The notes under the pieces: model-generated
The model's database searches: none
The model's input: only the letters and a program-made list of their open reading frames with translations
What the model was told of the DNA's origin: nothing
Program-made: the position numbers and the translations under genes
Part shown: piece after piece, positions 58,324 to 64,000 of the stretch
How the letters are laid out: each line of letters starts with the position of its first letter
Numbering within the stretch: the stretch's first letter is position 1
From: Kangiella sediminilitoris
GTDB taxonomy: Bacteria > Pseudomonadota > Gammaproteobacteria > Enterobacterales > Kangiellaceae
DNA length: 64,000 nucleotides
Direction: 5' to 3'
Assembly (NCBI RefSeq): GCF_001708405.1
Contig: NZ_CP012418.1
Location: forward strand, 1,826,501-1,890,500

Positions 58324-60573
58324 TTACTTTAGGTTCTCTTCAAAAAAATCGGTAATTGTATTAAAGACATGGGTTCGTGTTTTCTGACCCCATATAGAGT
58401 GTTTACTTCCCGGATAGTTCATCATATCGAACGGTTTATTGGCATCCTGCAAGGCTTTAAATAACTTAGTACTGTTAGTAAACAAGACGTTATCATCTGC
58501 CATGCCATGTATGATCATCAGGTCACCCTTTAAGCCTTCAAGGTAAGGGAAAACATTACTTGCTTCATAACCTTCCTTATTCTCATCCGGGTGAGCAAGA
58601 TAACGCTCTGTATAGTGTGTATCGTAAAGATACCAGTCTGTCACTGGTGCTACTGAAACACCGACTTTAAATACGTCCGGTTTTTTAAACATACTCATGA
58701 TGGTCATGTAGCCGCCATAGGACCACCCGAACATACCAATTCGCTCAGGATCGACAAACGGTAAGGTCTTTAAGAACTCGACACCTTTTACCTGATCCTT
58801 AACTTCTACTTCACCCAGTTTACGGTAAATGGGATCCTCAAAAGCTTTACCTCGATTCCAGGAGCCACGGTTATCTAACGAGAAGACCACAAAACCCCTA
58901 TCTGCCATCATATGGTGCCAATAGGTGTTACGTGCCCCCCAAACGTTTTGTACTCGCTGCGCATGAGGCCCACCATAAACATCAACAATAACCGGGTACT
59001 GCTTTCCCTTCTTCATTTCAGTTGGCTTATACAGTCGGTAATACATCTGCTGGCCGTCCTCAGCTTTGATAGTACCGAATTCAGGTTGAGGTGCTTTTTG
59101 AAAGTAACTGTAATAAGGATGTTCTTTGTTTAGCTCATTTTTCTCCAGCCAGGTAATTAATGTTCCATCAGCCCTTCGTAAGCTGACCTGTGGTGGCTGC
59201 TTAACCGAGGAAAAGTAATCTACAAATAGCTCCATATTTTTTGAAAAGCTGACAGTGTGAACCCCCTCACCCTCTGTAATCTTTTTGATATCACCATTGC
59301 CATTCACAGGGACAGAATATAAATCTTGTTGCAGTGGACTTTCTTTATTAGCATCAAAGTAAATCAACCCAGATTCTTCATCGACACCGTACACCTCATT
59401 AACAACCCAATCTCCGCTAGTCAGTTGATTGATTAAATTCCCTTTCAGATCATACAGGTAGATATGTCGGAACCCACTTCGCTCTGAAGTCCAGACAAAG
59501 GCTTCGCGCCCTTTTAGGAAATATAGGTCTTTGGTTAGGTTAATCCAGGTATCAGCGGTTTCAGTTATAACCTTATGTGACTTTCCAGTCTCTATATCAG
59601 CAAACATAAGCTTTAACGTTTTTTGATCACGACTTTGCCACTGAAAAGAAACCTGCTGGGAATTTCGTAACCACTTTACACGTGGTATATAGATATCCTG
59701 CTCGTCCCCAGTGTCTATCCAAGTAGTTTCACCACTTTTTAAATCAAGTACCCCCAGCTTTATAGTGACGTTTTTAGTACCTGTGCTCGGATAGCGCTGT
59801 TCGAATACAGTAAAGTCTTCGGCGTTAATTTCATAACGCTTTTCAACATTTACCGGAGACTCATCAACCTTCAAATATGCCAGTTTCTTACTATCCGGTG
59901 ACCACCAATATCCAGTCAGCCTGCCCATTTCTTCCTGTGCTACAAACTCAGCCATACCATTTTTGATGGTACCCTCTCCATCGAAGGTCAACTGGCGTTC
60001 TTTTCCTGTATCTATATCCACCAGAAAGATGTCCTGATCACGGATAAACGAGACGCTTTTACCGTCAGGAGAAAGTTTTACATCGGTTTCATAAGCTTCG
60101 GTCTGGGTCAGCTGTTTGGTCGCATCTTCAGAGGCCTTGTTTAAATCATAAACGAAAATATCGCCACCTAGTGGGAATAACAGAGTTTCGCCATCATCAC
60201 CCCAGTAATAGTTGATGATACCCTTGGCAAATAAACGCATACGCTCACGTCGAGCTTTTTCTTCGTCCGACAGTTTTTCTTCCCCTGGCATTAAATTCGC
60301 AGAATCTACCAACATCCGGGATTGCTTATCTGCCAGATTATATTCCCACAAGTCCAAACGTTCCTGCTCATCTTCTTTTCCCTTCAAGAAGGTCGCACGC
60401 TGCCCATCAGGAGAAAGTTTGACAGAACGTGGTGCTGGGCCCGTTAAAGAAGGATCTGCGTAAATGCGCTCAACCGTTAACATATCTTCACCTGTATCAG
60501 CCTGTACCGACGTAAAACCTGTTCCTACTGTCACTAATAGAGCTCCGTTCAACAAGGTCCTAACATAATTCAT
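58324..60573 (-). CDS. S9 family peptidase (dipeptidyl peptidase IV-like), exported
   Basis: A 749-residue prolyl oligopeptidase-family enzyme with signal peptide (residues 1-26, ending VQA). An N-terminal DPPIV beta-propeller covers about 60-480 (SPDGQRATFLKG). The alpha/beta-hydrolase domain has Ser 618 in GMFGWSYGGYMT, Asp in IIHGMADDNVLF and His in PGSKHSIWG. ATG 60573 is used because the signal peptide begins there; the frame is open 57 more codons but runs into the divergent gene. It releases N-terminal dipeptides, fitting the peptide-import theme. Confidence 0.94.
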   Translation of the reverse strand: MNYVRTLLNGALLVTVGTGFTSVQADTGEDMLTVERIYADPSLTGPAPRSVKLSPDGQRATFLKGKEDEQERLDLWEYNLADKQSRMLVDSANLMPGEEKLSDEEKARRERMRLFAKGIINYYWGDDGETLLFPLGGDIFVYDLNKASEDATKQLTQTEAYETDVKLSPDGKSVSFIRDQDIFLVDIDTGKERQLTFDGEGTIKNGMAEFVAQEEMGRLTGYWWSPDSKKLAYLKVDESPVNVEKRYEINAEDFTVFEQRYPSTGTKNVTIKLGVLDLKSGETTWIDTGDEQDIYIPRVKWLRNSQQVSFQWQSRDQKTLKLMFADIETGKSHKVITETADTWINLTKDLYFLKGREAFVWTSERSGFRHIYLYDLKGNLINQLTSGDWVVNEVYGVDEESGLIYFDANKESPLQQDLYSVPVNGNGDIKKITEGEGVHTVSFSKNMELFVDYFSSVKQPPQVSLRRADGTLITWLEKNELNKEHPYYSYFQKAPQPEFGTIKAEDGQQMYYRLYKPTEMKKGKQYPVIVDVYGGPHAQRVQNVWGARNTYWHHMMADRGFVVFSLDNRGSWNRGKAFEDPIYRKLGEVEVKDQVKGVEFLKTLPFVDPERIGMFGWSYGGYMTIMSMFKKPDVFKVGVSVAPVTDWYLYDTHYTERYLAHPDENKEGYEASNVFPYLEGLKGDLMIIHGMADDNVLFTNSTKLFKALQDANKPFDMMNYPGSKHSIWGQKTRTHVFNTITDFFEENLK

Positions 60574-60717
60574 AACCAATGTTTCCCCGTATTTTTTAGA
60601 TAAAGCATCATAGAATTTAAGGCTAAAACAATCAATCCTGTTATAGTTCCATTGATGGCTAGTATCGACTCTTCTTTTACTGCATAATCGGATTTTTATG
60701 TCAGTTCGAGAGTCACT

Positions 60718-61671
60718 ATGCACACTGTATCCGGTCGCTGGCAATTAGGCCTGATCTTATCCCTGACGACAGTATTTCTTTGGGGTTTACTTCCAATCGC
60801 GCTAAAGGGTGTCCTATTACAGATGGATGCCGTCACCGTTACCTGGTATCGCTTCGCAGTAGCCGGTATTTTCCTATTTTTTTACATGCTGTTCAGAAGA
60901 CGTATCCCAAGCCTGAAAGCTTTAAAAGGATTTGCGGGTCTATTAATGCTTATCGCGGTTCTCGGACTTTGCGCGAACTATGTGTTTTATTTATTTGGTG
61001 TGGACAAGATAACGCCAAGTAGCGCTCAGGTAATGATTCAAACGGCACCAATGTTCATGCTTCTGGGAGGCTTAATTGTTTTTAAAGAGAGCTTCAACAA
61101 ATGGCAGTGGCTAGGATTCTGTAGTTTTGTTATTGGGCTGATATTATTCTTCAATATGCGTTTCGAGGAAATCCTTAACAATATCGACGGAGCCTATACT
61201 GTTGGATTGTTCTGGATGTTCCTGGCAGCGATTACCTGGGCTGGCTATGCTTTGGCACAAAAACAACTGCTGAATACCTATAGCTCTAACCAGATCATGT
61301 TCATTATTTATATTACCTGTGTATTCATCCTATTGCCTTGGAGCGAACCCTCTCAGGTCATGCCATTAAATACACTGGGCTGGGGGTTATTAGTTTTCTG
61401 CTGCCTGAACACTATCGTCGCCTATGGAGCCTTCGCAGAAGCACTGGCCCATTGGGAAGCAACAAGAGTTAGCGCTATTCTCGCTCTAACGCCCCTTGTA
61501 ACCATCCTGGCGATGAAAGTAGTTGCTTACTTTTTCCCAGCATACCTTCCTTCAGAGCCGCTAAATGCACTAAGCATCGTTGGTTCTATTATGGTCGTTC
61601 TAGGTTCGGCAACGACCGCATTGGCAGGCAAGCGAAAATCAAAAATAATTAAAAAGTCGCCCTCTCCTTAA
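60718..61671 (+). CDS. EamA/DMT family transporter
   Basis: A 317-residue inner-membrane protein with ten predicted helices in two EamA repeats, starting LGLILSLTTVFLWGLLPIALK and containing TWYRFAVAG, typical of the drug/metabolite transporter superfamily. Substrate is unknown; relatives export amino acids or metabolites. The extended basic C-terminus is RKSKIIKKS. It is divergent from the S9 peptidase gene (144 bp apart) and ends at a terminator. Confidence 0.9.
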   Translation: MHTVSGRWQLGLILSLTTVFLWGLLPIALKGVLLQMDAVTVTWYRFAVAGIFLFFYMLFRRRIPSLKALKGFAGLLMLIAVLGLCANYVFYLFGVDKITPSSAQVMIQTAPMFMLLGGLIVFKESFNKWQWLGFCSFVIGLILFFNMRFEEILNNIDGAYTVGLFWMFLAAITWAGYALAQKQLLNTYSSNQIMFIIYITCVFILLPWSEPSQVMPLNTLGWGLLVFCCLNTIVAYGAFAEALAHWEATRVSAILALTPLVTILAMKVVAYFFPAYLPSEPLNALSIVGSIMVVLGSATTALAGKRKSKIIKKSPSP

Positions 61672-61687
61672 ACAACTCTAAACATAG

Positions 61688-61714
61688 AAAAAGGCTCCCC
61701 GAGGGAAGCCTTTA
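61688..61714. terminator. Bidirectional terminator, EamA transporter / small lipoprotein
   Basis: AAAAAGGCT-CCC pairs with GGG-AAGCCTTT around a short loop between convergent genes. Confidence 0.8.
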
Positions 61715-61731
61715 AATTCTAGACAGTCTGA

Positions 61732-62118
61732 CTATTTAGTCACAATAAACTCATCAATTTTCGCCTTCAGATTATTGACCCAGCGCGGATAACTGCGATG
61801 AATGTTAGTACCGTCATAATCTAAGTTAACGCTATCCACATAAAGGATGCTATAACTTTCTAAATTATATGGGATATCAACCACAGCAGTGTGAGCTCTT
61901 AAAACAAGAGTTCCCCTTATAAGATTTGGTTTAACCTGCTGCATCTCCCAACCTAAAACCTGACCCGCCTGTAAGATACTCACTCTCACATCATCAAGAG
62001 TTTTATTTTGACCCACTAAGTATTCAATATTGTGATCATTCAGGTTAGTCAATGGACGACTAGTGTTACATGCACTTAAACAACCCGCTAATAGTAGAGA
62101 TAAAATAATTATTCTCAT
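61732..62118 (-). CDS. Small lipoprotein of unknown function
   Basis: A 128-residue predicted lipoprotein: signal peptide MRIIILSLLLAGCLSAC with lipobox LSAC (Cys 17; an earlier LLAGC at 13 is a rival). The mature part has a beta-rich look (LIRGTLVLRAHTAVVDIPY, SYSILYVDSVNLDYDG) and ends with a helix. I do not recognise the family. AGGGGA before ATG 62118 supports the start. It lies downstream of lpd but is separated by a terminator. Confidence 0.75.
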   Translation of the reverse strand: MRIIILSLLLAGCLSACNTSRPLTNLNDHNIEYLVGQNKTLDDVRVSILQAGQVLGWEMQQVKPNLIRGTLVLRAHTAVVDIPYNLESYSILYVDSVNLDYDGTNIHRSYPRWVNNLKAKIDEFIVTK

Positions 62119-62154
62119 ATCACTTCCCCTTTATTGTTTATTATTAACATAATA

Positions 62155-62179
62155 AAAAGCCCCCTTTAAGGGGGCTTTT
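62155..62179 (-). terminator. Intrinsic terminator after lpd
   Basis: AAAAGCCCCC pairs with GGGGGCTTTT around a short AT loop and is followed by T-rich sequence on the minus strand, 23 bp after the lpd stop. Confidence 0.92.
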
Positions 62180-62202
62180 ATAATCACAGAAATAAATATT
62201 TC

Positions 62203-63621
62203 TTATTTCTTTTTTCGTTGAGGTGGAAGGTCAGTACACACGCCTTCATAAACCTCTGCCGCGAAAGTCACAGATTCTGACAATGTTGGGTGCGCATGAA
62301 TCGTTAAACCAATATCTTCAGCATCACAGCCCATTTCAATTGCCAAACCTACTTCTGCAATCAATTCACCAGCATTAACACCAACTATTGCACCACCAAT
62401 TACGCGGTTGTTTTTCTTATCAAACAACAACTTAGTGAAGCCTTCTTTACGGTTAACACCGATAGCACGACCTGATGCAGCCCATGGGAATTTACCCACG
62501 CCGTAATCGATACCTTGTTCTTTCGCTTCTTTCTCAGTCAAGCCAACCCATGCAACTTCAGGATCTGTGTAAGCGACTGATGGAATAGTTAAAGGATCGA
62601 AGTAGTGCTTCTTCCCAGCAATCACTTCGGCCGCCACATGTGACTCAGCTGTCGCTTTGTGTGCCAACATAGGTTGGCCCACAATGTCACCAATAGCGTA
62701 GATGTGCGGTACGTTTGTACGCATCTGCTTGTCGGTGTTGATGAAGCCACGCTCGGTTACTTCAACCCCAGCTTTATCGGCATCAATTAAATCACCATTT
62801 GGACGACGACCAACCGCAGACAGAATCATATCGAATTTCTGTGGTTTTTCTGGTGCATTCTTGCCCTCGAATGTGACATATAAGCCATCTTTCTTAGCTT
62901 CTACTTTTGTCACACTGGTTTCCATCAAGATATTTTCATATTTACCTTTGATGAACTTCTCAAGAACCTTAACCACATCCTTGTCACCAGCAGGAATCAA
63001 CTGATCAGCCATTTCAACCACAGTAATTTTCGCACCTAATGCACGATAAACTGTCGCCATCTCAAGGCCGATGATTCCGCCACCGATCACTAACATATGC
63101 TTTGGAATATCTCTTAGCTCAAGTGCACCCGTTGAATCAACAATACGGTCATCTTCCGGCAGGAATGGAAGATCTACCACACGTGAGCCTGCCGCGATAA
63201 TAGCGTTGTCAAAAGTTACTTTTTGTTTTTTACCGTCATGCTCAACTTCAATTTCGTTAGCACCAGTAAATTTACCGTAACCCTGAACAGTTTTAACCTT
63301 GCGGCCTTTGGCCATTCCAGCTAAACCGCCCGTTAGCTGCTTGATAACACCGTCTTTATACTCACGGATTTTATCGATATCTAGCTTTGGCTTACCGAAG
63401 CTAACACCATGAGCAGACATTTCTTCTGCTTCATCGATAACTTTTGCGGTATGCAACAATGCTTTTGATGGGATACAGCCCACATTCAAGCAGACACCAC
63501 CTAGCGTGTCGTACTTTTCAATCAAAATGACATCCATACCTAAATCAGCAGCACGGAATGCAGCGTTGTAGCCACCTGGGCCACTACCTAAAACGACGAC
63601 TTGAGCGTGTAAATTACTCAT
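62203..63621 (-). CDS. lpdA: Dihydrolipoyl dehydrogenase
   Basis: A 472-residue FAD disulfide oxidoreductase (E3) of pyruvate and 2-oxoglutarate dehydrogenase complexes. FAD motif VLGSGPGGYNAAFRAADLG, redox disulfide GGVCLNVGCIPSKALL, NAD motif VIGGGIIGLEMATVYRALG and catalytic HAHPTLSES are all present. Start ATG 63621 has GAGGA upstream. It lies 122 bp after the aceF fragment, as in ace-lpd operons. Confidence 0.97.
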   Translation of the reverse strand: MSNLHAQVVVLGSGPGGYNAAFRAADLGMDVILIEKYDTLGGVCLNVGCIPSKALLHTAKVIDEAEEMSAHGVSFGKPKLDIDKIREYKDGVIKQLTGGLAGMAKGRKVKTVQGYGKFTGANEIEVEHDGKKQKVTFDNAIIAAGSRVVDLPFLPEDDRIVDSTGALELRDIPKHMLVIGGGIIGLEMATVYRALGAKITVVEMADQLIPAGDKDVVKVLEKFIKGKYENILMETSVTKVEAKKDGLYVTFEGKNAPEKPQKFDMILSAVGRRPNGDLIDADKAGVEVTERGFINTDKQMRTNVPHIYAIGDIVGQPMLAHKATAESHVAAEVIAGKKHYFDPLTIPSVAYTDPEVAWVGLTEKEAKEQGIDYGVGKFPWAASGRAIGVNRKEGFTKLLFDKKNNRVIGGAIVGVNAGELIAEVGLAIEMGCDAEDIGLTIHAHPTLSESVTFAAEVYEGVCTDLPPQRKKK

Positions 63622-63743
63622 GAGTTCCTCTTTTCTATCTGAATTTAGAGTATCAACTCTTAAATCTTAAGCGCTTATTTTGCGCGTATTTTACCTAATT
63701 TGGCCGAAAAATCATCAAACAATTCAATATAACGTTACTGGAC

Positions 63744-64000
63744 CTATAGGATCGTTCGACGAATATCACCTAACATCTTACTCAGATGGACAATAAATCG
63801 AGCTGCAACGGCACCATCGATTACACGATGGTCGTATGACAACGACATTGGTAACATCATTCTTGGTTCAAAATCTTTACCATTCCATACAGGCTTGATC
63901 TGATTACGGGATAAACCAAGGATGGCGACATCAGGCCAATTAACGATAGGTGTAAACGAAGTACCGCCTATACCACCTAACGATGAAATGGTCATCGAGC
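63744..64000 (-). CDS. aceF: Dihydrolipoyllysine acetyltransferase (E2), C-terminal part
   Basis: The last 85 residues of the pyruvate dehydrogenase E2 catalytic domain; the frame runs on past the window edge. It reads [20 protein letters not shown], then [28 protein letters not shown], with the catalytic His and Asp in HxxxDG. It ends at 63744 with the conserved LGDIRRTIL-type C-terminus. Position before lpd supports aceF rather than sucB. Confidence 0.93.
   Translation of the reverse strand, partial: SMTISSLGGIGGTSFTPIVNWPDVAILGLSRNQIKPVWNGKDFEPRMMLPMSLSYDHRVIDGAVAARFIVHLSKMLGDIRRTIL

Noticed and set aside
60574-60744. N-terminal extension of the S9 peptidase
   Set aside because: It would overlap the divergent EamA gene and place 57 residues before a clear signal peptide.

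Overview
The window looks like a chromosomal segment of a marine gammaproteobacterium. It has moderate-to-low GC, compact operons, and gene orders typical of the class: rpoE-rseA-rseC-mucD, lepA-lepB-DUF4845-rnc-era-recO-pdxJ-acpS, ygfX-sdhE next to nadB and ygfZ, fabA-fabB, prfB-lysS. The many exported peptidases, a POT peptide transporter and a GlyGly-CTERM subtilase fit a protein- and peptide-degrading organism such as Kangiella. That genus assignment is an inference from gene content, not a database result. I saw no rRNA or tRNA genes, CRISPR array, prophage or insertion sequence.

Layout. 1-4.3 kb: the 3' end of an M15 peptidase gene, a tiny DUF2897-like membrane protein, a crotonase, an exported M28 peptidase, and a glutathione peroxidase-SDR pair. 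4.4-11.1 kb, minus strand: lepA to acpS, a tightly packed translation, secretion, RNA-processing and pyridoxine/ACP operon. 11.3-14.8 kb: the envelope-stress cluster (sigma-E, RseA, RseC, MucD protease). 15-19 kb: nadB, the ygfX-sdhE pair, ygfZ and a peroxiredoxin. 19.2-29.1 kb: two paralogous DUF885 lipoprotein peptidases flanking fabA-fabB, a DUF3081-like gene, lysS, prfB (with its programmed frameshift) and a thioesterase-like gene. 29.1-37.4 kb, minus strand: a likely operon of alkB, acuI-like reductase, AddB-like nuclease, AddA-like helicase-nuclease and a GNAT acetyltransferase, so mostly DNA repair. 37.6-42.5 kb: a POT transporter with an unusual three-repeat periplasmic insertion, queF, rlmM and an RsmC-like methyltransferase.

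43-51.9 kb is the most distinctive region. A 1759-residue secreted S8 protease faces a plus-strand set of MipA/OmpV outer-membrane protein (broken at a run of seven C), DUF3019 protein, OmpR-type response regulator and sensor kinase. The shared 245-bp divergent region holds two near-identical 21-bp elements. Each is made of two 10-bp direct repeats, the architecture expected for an OmpR-family regulator. I propose that this is one regulated envelope/protease module.

51.9-64 kb: a fused SpmAB-like membrane protein, ttcA, a 4HBT thioesterase, an M13 lipoprotein peptidase, a PQQ-type sugar dehydrogenase, an S9 dipeptidyl peptidase, an EamA transporter, a small lipoprotein, lpd and the 3' end of aceF. 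Several starts were placed downstream of the longest possible ORF because signal peptides, family N-termini and Shine-Dalgarno sequences support the shorter form. These choices are stated in each entry.
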